Of a DNA stretch of 6,878 nt, positions 1 to 6,123 are shown one piece after another. The stretch lies in the NCBI GenBank assembly GCA_018894595.1, contig JAHIPN010000120.1, forward strand, positions 1 through 6,878, written 5' to 3'. The translations under genes and the position numbers were made by a program. This stretch comes from a bacterium (lineage in GTDB: Bacteria > Atribacterota > JS1 > SB-45 > 34-128). Positions within the stretch are counted from its first letter, which is position 1. Each line of letters begins with the position of its first letter. Below the pieces are notes generated by a model, which was not told where the DNA came from, did not search any database, and saw only the letters and a program-made list of their open reading frames with translations.

Positions 1-610
1 CCAAATCATGTATTCCAGAGAGGGTTGGTTCGGTCACCACTACGGCTAAATTAGCTCCGCTGAGAGTGGCTATAAGGGGACAGCCGATACCCGGAGGTCC
101 ATCTACAATGATTAATTCAAAATCATTTTTTTTAGCAATTGTTTGAGCATTCTGGCGTACTAAAGTAACCAACTTCCCAGAATTTTCTTCCGCAATACCT
201 AATCGGGCATGTACTAAAGGCCCATATTTTGTCTCAGAGATATACCATTCCCCACAATGATTTTCCTTCATCTGAATAGCCTGTACCGGACAAACCAAAG
301 CACATAAACCGCATCCTTCGCAAGATATAAGGTCAATTACGGTCTGACTTTTGATTGTTTTAATGGCATCAAAACGGCAGACTTCCTGGCATCGGCTGCA
401 ATTAGTGCATTTTTCTAAATCTATACTGGGAATTATTCCAGCATAAAAATCATTTTTTTCTTTTATTTCTGGATGGAGTAAAAGATAAAGATTGGAAGCA
501 TCTACATCACAATCTCCCATAACCTTATTTTTAGCTAAAGCAGCCATACTGGCAGTAATAACTGTCTTTCCTGTTCCGCCTTTACCGCTTATTATCACTA
601 TTTCCTTCAT
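1..610 (-). CDS. MinD/ParA-family ATPase with inserted 2x[4Fe-4S] ferredoxin domain (3' end cut by window)
   Basis: 203 codons are visible, starting at the ATG at 608-610 behind a GAGGT ribosome site; the C-terminus lies beyond base 1. Residues 9-16 form a deviant Walker A loop (GKGGTGKT), with the switch-like GDCDVDASN following at 32-40. A ferredoxin insert carries two CxxCxxCxxxC motifs (C68/71/74/78 and C97/100/103/107), each expected to hold a [4Fe-4S] cluster. The Walker B-like IVDGPPG is at 168-174 and the TEPT strand at 193-196. In this family ATP hydrolysis is thought to drive cluster or electron handling on partner proteins in the cytoplasm; the exact substrate is unknown. It lies 48 bp after a paralogous ATPase, so the two are probably co-transcribed and may form a heterodimer (inference). 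It is compact after the P-loop compared with that paralogue. Confidence 0.93.
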   Translation of the reverse strand, partial: MKEIVIISGKGGTGKTVITASMAALAKNKVMGDCDVDASNLYLLLHPEIKEKNDFYAGIIPSIDLEKCTNCSRCQEVCRFDAIKTIKSQTVIDLISCEGCGLCALVCPVQAIQMKENHCGEWYISETKYGPLVHARLGIAEENSGKLVTLVRQNAQTIAKKNDFELIIVDGPPGIGCPLIATLSGANLAVVVTEPTLSGIHDL

Positions 611-658
611 TTAAAAATACCTCGATTCTTATCATTGCAAAACAAAGCCATAAAAATA

Positions 659-1540
659 TTAAATAATTTGCACGATTTTTTGAAAAAGCTGAATAAATTT
701 CTGCTCATAGGAGGGATTTATCTTAACTATGGGGATACCTTTAGAATAGGCAACTGCAATCTCCCTATCCAGAGGAATGGAAAGTAAAAGAGGAATATCA
801 TTTTTCTTACAATATTCTTCTACTTTATGATCTCCGATATCACACTTATTTAATACTACACCATGCGAAATATGTAATTTTTTAAGCACTTCCACTGCTA
901 AAATAAGGTCATGTAATCCAAAAGGAGTCGGTTCGGTAACTAATATAGTATAATCACTACCTTTTATAGATTCAATAACCGGACAGGAAGTACCCGGAGG
1001 GGCATCGATCAAGGTAATATGATGATTTGTAATATTATTATCCTTATTGCCACTATAATCTTCTTTACTTTTCTTTTTAATTTTCTTTATTATAGGAGGA
1101 GCCATCGGTTCTCCTATATTTAAACGTCCATGTGTAAAGTTAATAGATCCTGCTTTGCCCTCTTCTAAAATTCCTATTTCATTCCCCTCTTCACTAATTG
1201 CCTTTTCCGGGCAAAATAATCTGCAAGCCCCACAGCCATGACACAGCCCGGGGAAAACCAAAACTTTATTCTTGGTAGCTGCAATAGCATTAAAAACACA
1301 AACTTCCGCACATTTACCGCAATAATTGCATTTTTTATCGTCAATTTTAGGTACAGGAACCTCAACTGATTCCGAACTCGTTATAACAGGTTTCAAAAAA
1401 AGGTGGGCGTTAGGCTCTTCTACATCACAATCTAAAAATTTTACATTTTTTCCTTTGTCTTTAGCTAAAGCCAAAGCAAGATTAACAGCAATAGTTGTTT
1501 TGCCAGTCCCACCTTTCCCGCTCGCTACTGAAATTATCAT
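659..1540 (-). CDS. MinD/ParA-family ATPase with inserted 2x[4Fe-4S] ferredoxin domain
   Basis: A complete 293-aa protein. Deviant Walker A KGGTGKT is at residues 9-15 and LDCDVEEPN at 36-44. A ferredoxin insert has C71/74/77/81 and C100/103/106/110, both spaced CxxCxxCxxxC. Walker B-like LIDAPPG is at 177-183, TEPTPFGLHD at 202-211, and a guanine/adenine-specificity-like NKCD at 231-234. Length is normal for ferredoxin-containing MinD proteins of anaerobes, which occur in adjacent pairs in ORP-type clusters. A Lys/Asn-rich stretch at about 151-172 (IKKIKKKSKED and on) separates the ferredoxin part from the C-terminal half of the ATPase fold and looks like a flexible lineage-specific insert. 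The ATG follows a GGAAGGA ribosome site, 24 bp after the stop of the small GTGP protein. The expected role is a cytoplasmic ATPase acting in metal-cluster transfer or assembly; the client is unknown. Confidence 0.95.
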   Translation of the reverse strand: MIISVASGKGGTGKTTIAVNLALALAKDKGKNVKFLDCDVEEPNAHLFLKPVITSSESVEVPVPKIDDKKCNYCGKCAEVCVFNAIAATKNKVLVFPGLCHGCGACRLFCPEKAISEEGNEIGILEEGKAGSINFTHGRLNIGEPMAPPIIKKIKKKSKEDYSGNKDNNITNHHITLIDAPPGTSCPVIESIKGSDYTILVTEPTPFGLHDLILAVEVLKKLHISHGVVLNKCDIGDHKVEEYCKKNDIPLLLSIPLDREIAVAYSKGIPIVKINPSYEQKFIQLFQKIVQII

Positions 1541-1564
1541 TTAGCTTAATCCTTCCATTTTATT

Positions 1565-1777
1565 CTATTGTTTTACCATCATAGCGCCACACTTAGGGCA
1601 TTTAATGCTGCTGCAAGGAACACCTACTTGATGAGGAACTATAGCACCACAAGAAGGACAAACACAATTGCCCCCTATTCCTATTCCTCCGCCTCCTCGG
1701 CGTCCTTGTCCGGCACCTCTTCCCCGGCCAGTTCCTGGTCCTGCTCCTGTTGGTCCGGTACCATCTCCTCTTGGCAT
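1565..1777 (-). CDS. Small GTGP-motif protein with zinc-ribbon-like C-terminus
   Basis: A 70-aa protein with a strong AAGGAGGT ribosome site (1785-1792) before its ATG. Residues 1-17 (MPRGDGTGPTGAGPGTG) are the signature start of the DUF5320-type family found beside NifX and MinD genes in anaerobes. Residues 17-36 are Gly/Arg-rich and probably disordered. The C-terminal half has C38, C40-x2-C43, H49, C55 and C60-x2-C63; the two CxxCG knuckles (40-44 and 60-64) look like a zinc ribbon or rubredoxin-like metal site. No catalytic motif is visible. The same N-terminal module begins the protein at 6234-6602, which has a coiled coil instead of the metal site. A role as a metal-binding partner of the cluster proteins is inference. 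Confidence 0.85.
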   Translation of the reverse strand: MPRGDGTGPTGAGPGTGRGRGAGQGRRGGGGIGIGGNCVCPSCGAIVPHQVGVPCSSIKCPKCGAMMVKQ

Positions 1778-1801
1778 TTTTTTTACCTCCTTATTTCGTT
1801 G

Positions 1802-1826
1802 ATTAGTTAGCTGGATAATTAGTTAG
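1802..1826. repeat. Short direct repeat ATTAGTTAG, 16-bp period
   Basis: ATTAGTTAG occurs at 1802-1810 and again at 1818-1826 in the untranslated leader of the GTGP gene. It may be a paired regulator site or simply low-complexity AT-rich sequence. Confidence 0.4.
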
Positions 1827-1835
1827 TTAAAAATA

Positions 1836-1864
1836 CAAATACAAGATTAAATCGTTAGTGACAA
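1836..1864 (-). promoter_or_regulatory. Possible sigma70-type promoter for the GTGP/MinD genes
   Basis: On the minus strand TTGTCA (1859-1864; one mismatch to TTGACA) is 17 bases from TATTTG (1836-1841). The -10 match is poor, so this is only a candidate. The 144-bp gap between the CGGC gene and the GTGP gene would allow an internal promoter. Confidence 0.2.
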
Positions 1865-1921
1865 GTAGTCGTTAAAAGATTTTATTCTTTGGTTTATTCT
1901 AAATTTTATTGTGCTTATCCA

Positions 1922-2371
1922 TTAATTATAAGATAAACGGGTTTTTTCATCTGCTAATGTCGGTTGAATAATTTCTTCCCATTTTGGAGACTCCCATGTC
2001 CCCAACATCTTATGCATATCATAATATTTCTGAGGAATTGGATGTGTTCCAATAACTACTTTTATTCCGTATCTTGCCTTAATAAAATTACAAAAATGGG
2101 TTATACGGGTGCAGGGAGGGTATCCGACAACCAATCCGGTAGCCAGGTGAATAATCTGAGCTCCGTTCTTGATCATTTCCTCGGGAGCATATTCAATGTT
2201 TCCACCAGGACAGCCGTCACAAGTAGTATATCCAACTAATTCCAGTTCATCATCCTTACTATAGATACTAAATGCCCCTTCCCTGTTACGGAGAGCTCTA
2301 AGGCATTTACCTCCGGCACATGTATGATAACGGTCACAGATAATAATTCCAATTTTAATCTTGCCTTTCAT
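1922..2371 (-). CDS. CGGC domain-containing putative metal-binding protein
   Basis: A 149-aa soluble protein recognised as CGGC-domain-like (Pfam CGGC) from its cysteine pattern. It begins with a beta strand (KIGIIICDRY, 5-14), then C12, C18-AGGK-C23 with the conserved basic LRAL after it, C51-DGC54-PGG, C87-TRITHFC94 and GTHP at 109-112. The many Cys/His residues suggest metal or cluster binding; the family has no settled biochemical function. Length is usual for the family. The ATG lies 13 bases after an AGGAGG ribosome site, slightly long spacing, with no better in-frame start nearby. It is the first gene after the terminator at 2502-2530, so it may head a transcription unit leading into the GTGP and MinD genes. 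CGGC proteins are common companions of NifX/MinD clusters in anaerobes, which supports a linked role. Confidence 0.9.
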   Translation of the reverse strand: MKGKIKIGIIICDRYHTCAGGKCLRALRNREGAFSIYSKDDELELVGYTTCDGCPGGNIEYAPEEMIKNGAQIIHLATGLVVGYPPCTRITHFCNFIKARYGIKVVIGTHPIPQKYYDMHKMLGTWESPKWEEIIQPTLADEKTRLSYN

Positions 2372-2501
2372 TACTATGCTATTCCCTCCTATTAAATTAA
2401 ATTTAGAAAATTACCACCGCTTGAAACCTCTCTCCAAAAGGCTCCGGAGTTAAATTGGAAAAAGCACCCCAGCTTAAGTGTAAAATCTACTCTTCTTTTA
2501 T

Positions 2502-2530
2502 AAAAAAACTGGCAATTGACTATTGCTGTT
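2502..2530 (-). terminator. Probable intrinsic terminator after the serine hydrolase gene
   Basis: On the minus strand, 12 bases past the hydrolase stop, GCAAT and ATTGC pair around a 5-base loop (2512-2526). A further AAC/GTT pairing below a small internal loop extends the stem to 2507-2530. It is followed at once by seven T (minus strand; A at 2502-2508). The stem is short and A/T-rich, so strength is uncertain, but position and T-tract are right. Confidence 0.5.
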
Positions 2531-2541
2531 ACTTTTTCTAA

Positions 2542-3672
2542 TCATATTATATTTCCCAAAACGATATTACATAATCCCATTACATCAATATCCTTTTGAA
2601 ATTTATTCCAACCTTCTTCTCCTTCTAAAGTACGCTCAGGTTGCCCATAATTGGTAAGATAGACAATAATAAGATCATATTCAGGATCAATTAAAAGAAA
2701 AGTTCCTGCTCCCCCCATTTTTCCTATAGCTTTTTTAGATACTAGATCTCCAAAAAAAGAGTGCGGAGAAAAGGCATATTCCCAAAACCAAGTCTTGGGG
2801 CCGCTTAAAATATAATGAAGATAGGAAGAAGGAGATTCATACAGACCGGAGTTGGTCACCCCTTCAGTCATTTTATTTACAGTAATCTCCCCTAATATTC
2901 TTTGGCCCTGGTAAATACCCTTATTTAAAATCATTTGAGAAAATACAAACATATCCTTAGCGGTGGAAAAAAGCCCATCAGATCCAAGCACTTCACCTAA
3001 ATAATGTTCTAAATCCTGGGTAAGTTCCCCTATTAATAAACGTCCACTGTCTGATTTTCCGGTAGCTGCACAATTTTCTTTATCCTGAGGGTTAAACATA
3101 GTGTTTTTCATCACCAGTGGGTCAAAAATCCATTCTTTAGCTGCTAAAGACAAAGATTTTTCCATGACTCGTTCCAATAATTTTCCTAAAATCCGGCAGG
3201 AAACATCACTATAAAAAACTTTAGTTCCCGGTTGATAGGCTAATTCTTGAGTATAATGTAAATTCCAGGCCTTTTTTAAATCTCCCTTTGATGCAGTTTC
3301 TTCACATCCCTCAGGGTCATCCAGAGGAATTCCTCCGGTAAAATTCAGAAGATTTCTTATGGTAACTTTTTCTTTTTCCTTGTTAGTTCCAAATTCCGGA
3401 ATATGATTTATTATCCTATCGTCAAGATGCACCCTCCCCTCTTCAACCAATTTAAATGTTAAGGGGAGGGTTACCATTACTTTAGTTATAGATTCTATAT
3501 TAAAAAGAGTATTTTCATTCACTTTGTCTGTCTGACTTGCTGAACCCTTCATCATAGAACCGAAAGACAAATTTAACATTACATCTCCTTGATGACCTAT
3601 CAATACCTGGCACCCGGGATATAATCCTTTGTCTATCTTTTTACCAATAAATTCTTCAACCTTTTTTTTCAT
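2542..3672 (-). CDS. Beta-lactamase-fold serine hydrolase (class C/PBP-type, cytoplasmic)
   Basis: A 376-aa protein of the beta-lactamase/transpeptidase-like (Pfam Beta-lactamase) superfamily. The catalytic SxxK is S61-I-T-K64 in NIESITKVMVTLP. YSD at 154-156 matches the second YxN/YxS motif, preceded by the usual QPGTKVFYSD. The third motif, usually HTG or KTG, appears as K318-M-G in GKMGGAGTFLLIDPE. LLNFTGGIP (108-116) and SDGLFSTAKDM (231-241) are further family landmarks. No signal peptide or membrane anchor is present, so it should act in the cytoplasm, unlike true lactamases. Likely substrates are esters, amides or small peptides; it cannot be named more closely. The ATG follows AGGAGAATAAG, 19 bp after the brnQ stop, so the two are very likely co-transcribed. 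Pairing with a branched-chain amino acid carrier hints at peptide or amino-acid-derivative use (inference). Confidence 0.92.
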   Translation of the reverse strand: MKKKVEEFIGKKIDKGLYPGCQVLIGHQGDVMLNLSFGSMMKGSASQTDKVNENTLFNIESITKVMVTLPLTFKLVEEGRVHLDDRIINHIPEFGTNKEKEKVTIRNLLNFTGGIPLDDPEGCEETASKGDLKKAWNLHYTQELAYQPGTKVFYSDVSCRILGKLLERVMEKSLSLAAKEWIFDPLVMKNTMFNPQDKENCAATGKSDSGRLLIGELTQDLEHYLGEVLGSDGLFSTAKDMFVFSQMILNKGIYQGQRILGEITVNKMTEGVTNSGLYESPSSYLHYILSGPKTWFWEYAFSPHSFFGDLVSKKAIGKMGGAGTFLLIDPEYDLIIVYLTNYGQPERTLEGEEGWNKFQKDIDVMGLCNIVLGNII

Positions 3673-3691
3673 CTTATTCTCCTATATCATC

Positions 3692-4999
3692 CTATAAACT
3701 TTTTTCTTCTTCGGTTTTTGGTTTAAAAAATAGTTGGGTTATGCCCATAATAATTATTGTAGGTAAAAACCAGCCTAATCCTTGTCCTCCCAGAGGTAAT
3801 TGAGAAGATATTTTTGTGATAAAATTAGATGTAACACCGTAAAAACAAAGCATATCTCCTAATCCAAAGAATAAGGCTACAATTACTCCGACAGTTACTG
3901 ATTTTCTAATTTTATCAAACTTATAATACAGGGCGCTTAAGATTATAATAATTATTGAAGGATATAATAAAACTAACCAGGGAACAGTATATTTTACTAT
4001 TCTGCTTAATCCTACCAAACCTAAAGTAAATCCTATAATTGTACTCAAAGCAACTGTTACCCGATAATTAAGTTTACCATTGGTCATTTCAGAAAACATA
4101 TCTCCTGCCATTGAAATTATCGCTGCAGCAGTAGTAAGACAACTAAAGGCCATTATTACTGCAAAACCGAGCAAGCCAACCTGCCCTAAAAGCCCTTGAG
4201 CGATTTTAGTAGAAAGACCTCCGATAGAAGCATCGGGGAAAGAAGATCCTGAAGAAGCTCCCAAATAAACCAACACGGTAGAAGTTATTCCCAAGAGTAC
4301 TGCTGTAGAAATCCCAATAATATTTAAATTTATGTTTTGGTCTTCTTTAGTTTTTATATTTCGAATATTTAATTCATGTAAAACCCAACCTCCAAATAAG
4401 AGGGCTGCTATAGCATTCATAGTATTATAAGCATTTAACATTCCATCACTTAAAGCGTTCAAAGAACCCGGAGATTTAGGAATAGAAAGCGGGGTAGCTA
4501 CCCCTTTAACTGCTAAAATAATAACAAACAGTATTAAGACCGGGGCTAATATTTTTCCTAACTTATCTATTACTGTAGCTCTCGTATAAGCAACGTAAAA
4601 ACTAAGCAAGAAAAATACCGCTAAGGTAACCCACAAAGGAATACTGGGCGACAAAGGTAAAACAGCCATCTCATGAGTAGCGGAAGAAACTCGAGGCAGA
4701 ATAAAAAATATTGTAATGAGTATTGGAATAGCAGTATAAATTTTTCCGAAAAATTTTCCTAATGTTTTTGTCGCAATTCCAGTTAAAGACTGATTCTGAT
4801 GGGCACAAGCCAAATATGCTAACCAAACCCCAATACTATTAATTATCATATACCCTAAAGCAGCTGTAAACCAACTTGCTCCTGCACCCCTTCCCAAGAT
4901 TGGGGGAAAAATAAGATCTCCTACCCCAAAATGGGAAGAAAACATTGCTCCTGATATTACTATCAAGATAGAAACTGGTAATAAATTCTTTTTGCTCAT
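3692..4999 (-). CDS. brnQ: BrnQ-type branched-chain amino acid transporter (LIVCS family)
   Basis: A 435-aa integral membrane protein of normal family length. The N-terminal signature FGVGDLIFPPILG (24-36) after ISGAMFSSH is diagnostic of the LIVCS carriers, which import leucine, isoleucine and valine with sodium or protons. About twelve hydrophobic segments can be drawn (near 7-24, 43-65, 88-105, 122-138, 149-168, 188-208, 226-248, 272-296, 313-331, 336-358, 367-387, 408-425). There is a conserved-looking FSCLTTAAAIIS stretch at 285-296. A short charged tail (KPKTEEEKSL) ends it. The ATG follows AAAGGAAAAAAC, and only 18 bp separate it from the upstream nifX-like gene, so it probably shares that transcript. 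Its presence inside a metal-cluster gene group is unexpected. Direction and ion coupling cannot be read from the sequence. Confidence 0.94.
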   Translation of the reverse strand: MSKKNLLPVSILIVISGAMFSSHFGVGDLIFPPILGRGAGASWFTAALGYMIINSIGVWLAYLACAHQNQSLTGIATKTLGKFFGKIYTAIPILITIFFILPRVSSATHEMAVLPLSPSIPLWVTLAVFFLLSFYVAYTRATVIDKLGKILAPVLILFVIILAVKGVATPLSIPKSPGSLNALSDGMLNAYNTMNAIAALLFGGWVLHELNIRNIKTKEDQNINLNIIGISTAVLLGITSTVLVYLGASSGSSFPDASIGGLSTKIAQGLLGQVGLLGFAVIMAFSCLTTAAAIISMAGDMFSEMTNGKLNYRVTVALSTIIGFTLGLVGLSRIVKYTVPWLVLLYPSIIIIILSALYYKFDKIRKSVTVGVIVALFFGLGDMLCFYGVTSNFITKISSQLPLGGQGLGWFLPTIIIMGITQLFFKPKTEEEKSL

Positions 5000-5017
5000 T
5001 GTTTTTTCCTTTCTTAA

Positions 5018-5416
5018 TTAATTATGAGAATGGTCACTATCGGAGTGATCACATTCTTCTTTTTCTAAGCCATATCCCTTTCCTGCTCCCGGTTTACAAA
5101 AAGATTCTCCGGCTTCTAATTTTCCCTGCATAAATTTTTCTATCACTTCTTCAATCTTTCCAGTAACTCCTATTACAGGAGTAATCTTTTTTTCAGCAAA
5201 TAACATCTGTGCTCTATTTCCCATACCTCCGCAAATTATATATTTTACTCCACGTTCTGCAAGAAAATTTGGTAAAAATGCAGGTTGGTGACCAGGATTA
5301 TTTATCTCCTCTATTTTTAAAACCTGTCCTTCTTTAATCTCAGCAATAGTAAAAGAAGGACATCTTCCAAAATGAGCTGACACAAAACCTGCATCGGTTG
5401 AAATGGCTATTTTCAT
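5018..5416 (-). CDS. NifX/NafY-type iron-molybdenum cofactor-binding family protein with Cys/His tail
   Basis: A 132-aa cytoplasmic protein with the dinitrogenase FeMo-cofactor domain (Pfam Nitro_FeMo-Co) over residues 1-103: MKIAIS, HFGRCPSF (15-22), GVKYIICGGMGNRA (56-69) and VTGKIEEVIEKFMQGKL. The C-terminal tail has C107-KPGAGKGYG, EC122DH and a His/Asp-rich end (DHSDSDHSHN), a pattern of related proteins in anaerobes and a likely metal site. The start is set at the ATG 8 bases after GGAGG (5425-5429). A TTG five codons earlier overlaps that ribosome site and is unlikely. No nif structural genes are nearby, so nitrogenase cofactor work is doubtful; a role with the MinD-ferredoxin ATPases is more plausible. 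It follows the other NifX-like gene by 26 bp and precedes brnQ by 18 bp. Confidence 0.92.
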   Translation of the reverse strand: MKIAISTDAGFVSAHFGRCPSFTIAEIKEGQVLKIEEINNPGHQPAFLPNFLAERGVKYIICGGMGNRAQMLFAEKKITPVIGVTGKIEEVIEKFMQGKLEAGESFCKPGAGKGYGLEKEECDHSDSDHSHN

Positions 5417-5443
5417 ATTTTTTTCCTCCAATTCTTTTATTTT
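5406..5443. repeat. 38-bp exact repeat, copy 1 (nifX-like leader)
   Basis: Bases 5406-5443 are identical to 5801-5838. Each copy covers the leader, GGAGG ribosome site, ATG and first codons (MKIA) of a nifX-like gene. It indicates tandem duplication or later gene conversion of the leader. Confidence 0.9.
5425..5429 (-). promoter_or_regulatory. Ribosome binding site fixing the second nifX-like start
   Basis: GGAGG on the minus strand sits 8 bases before the ATG at 5414-5416. The in-frame TTG at 5429-5431 overlaps it, which rules that codon out as a sensible start and shortens the protein by five residues. Confidence 0.8.
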
Positions 5444-5811
5444 TATTTTTTCATTCCTGAATGGGCTGAAGCATTAGCCTGGGAAATTGCCTTAAGTTCA
5501 CCTGATTTAAATTTATCAATAGCTTCTTGAACAGTACCAGTTGCTCCGGTTATCACTTTTATACCTGCTGCCTGTAAAGTCTGAAAGGCATTAGGCCCAC
5601 AACTTCCAGTTAATACTGTCTCTACTCCTTTATCAGCCATTAATTGACCCGACAGTATTCCTACTCCTCCCATTCCCTGGGCACCAGTATTTTCTACTGC
5701 TTCAAATTTATTGATCTTAGTATCAAATAATATAAAATAATGGCATCTGCCAAACCGGGGGTCAACTTTTTCCTCTAATGTTGTCCCCATAGAAGTAATT
5801 GCTATTTTCAT
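5443..5811 (-). CDS. NifX/ORP-type iron-molybdenum cofactor-binding family protein
   Basis: A 122-aa protein of the Nitro_FeMo-Co domain family, closer in look to the stand-alone MTH1175/orange-protein type: MKIAITSMG, VDPRFGRCHYF (16-26), NTGAQGMGGVGILSGQLMAD (41-60), VLTGSCGPNA (66-75), AAGIKVITGATGTVQEAID (81-99). Conserved C23 and C71 are candidate ligands. In Desulfovibrio a relative binds a Mo-Cu-S cluster, but that metal cannot be assumed here. The start is the ATG 8 bases after GGAGG (5820-5824); an upstream TTG overlaps that site. The tail lacks the Cys/His extension of its paralogue at 5018-5416. It is first in a four-gene run, and its leader begins about 80 bp from the palindromic repeat cluster. 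Confidence 0.92.
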   Translation of the reverse strand: MKIAITSMGTTLEEKVDPRFGRCHYFILFDTKINKFEAVENTGAQGMGGVGILSGQLMADKGVETVLTGSCGPNAFQTLQAAGIKVITGATGTVQEAIDKFKSGELKAISQANASAHSGMKK

Positions 5812-5838
5812 ATTTTTTTCCTCCAATTCTTTTATTTT
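5801..5838. repeat. 38-bp exact repeat, copy 2 (nifX-like leader)
   Basis: Identical to 5406-5443, offset by 395 bp. Beyond this block the two genes differ clearly, so the leader is far better conserved than the coding regions. Confidence 0.9.
5820..5824 (-). promoter_or_regulatory. Ribosome binding site fixing the first nifX-like start
   Basis: GGAGG on the minus strand, 8 bases before the ATG at 5809-5811. The in-frame TTG at 5824-5826 overlaps this site and is rejected as start. Confidence 0.8.
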
Positions 5839-5891
5839 ATTAAATGCTTAAAATATTATCCAATCATGTAGTAATGCTTTCTTATTTGAAA

Positions 5892-5944
5892 GTAGCACCA
5901 CGGCGTTGCCGTGGTGAATAAGACACGGCACGCCGTGTCTCTAC
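5892..5944. repeat. REPIN-like doublet 1: GTAG-hairpin-AATA-hairpin-CTAC
   Basis: GTAG (5892-5895) is followed by a perfect 9-bp stem, arms CACCACGGC and GCCGTGGTG with loop GTT (5896-5916). A 4-base spacer leads to a second perfect 9-bp stem, arms AGACACGGC and GCCGTGTCT with a 2-base gap (5921-5940), then CTAC (5941-5944), the complement of GTAG. Read outward-in from each end both halves are GTAG plus a hairpin with the same inner CACGGC/GCCGTG pairs. The outer three base pairs differ but stay complementary. This is the REPIN layout: two REP units in inverted orientation. Confidence 0.75.
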
Positions 5945-6000
5945 ATTGCGCAGACAAGCAAGACGCCCGCCCTATAGATTCAGAATTTTATTTGCTTTTG

Positions 6001-6087
6001 TCATTGGAGGAGTTAACAAGCCTGCCCCATGCGAAAGCAGGGGAAGCAATCCCGTCGAGATTGCCACGCTCCCTGTGGTCGCAATGA
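6001..6087. repeat. Palindromic MITE-like element with TCATTG ends
   Basis: The ends TCATTG (6001-6006) and CAATGA (6082-6087) are inverted repeats. Inside are three hairpins. CCCC-A-TGC pairs with GCA-GGGG around a GAAA loop (6025-6043). GCAATC (6046-6051) pairs with GATTGC (6059-6064). CCAC (6064-6067) pairs with GTGG (6075-6078). The AGATTGCCACG and CGCAATGA strings resemble a dispersed palindromic repeat type seen in many bacterial genomes. No transposase is encoded. This copy looks degenerate. Confidence 0.55.
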
Positions 6088-6123
6088 AAAAAAGAGACAG
6101 TGGCTCACAATAACATTTGCAAA

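Noticed and set aside
1174..1810. Open frames on either strand across the MinD and GTGP genes (1174-1365, 1326-1544, 1568-1810)
   Set aside because: They overlap well-supported genes in other frames, lack family-like sequence, and are Ser- or Cys-rich shadows of the real coding strand.
1964..2239. Plus-strand open frame opposite the CGGC gene
   Set aside because: It is antisense to a clear CGGC-domain protein, with no ribosome site and no recognisable motif.
2461..2475. AAGC/GCTT hairpin as a second terminator
   Set aside because: A four-base stem with only a short T run is too weak, and a better terminator lies just upstream at 2502-2530.
5417..5431. Upstream TTG start giving five extra residues (MEEKN) on the second nifX-like protein
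   Set aside because: The TTG overlaps the GGAGG ribosome site itself; the ATG at 5414-5416 has ideal 8-base spacing and gives the family-typical MKIAIS start. The same reasoning applies at 5812-5826.
6063..6085. Sigma54 promoter (TGGCA...TTGC) in the intergenic region, as in Desulfovibrio ORP operons
   Set aside because: The GG and GC elements are too far apart for a -24/-12 promoter and lie inside a palindromic repeat; I saw no other good match.
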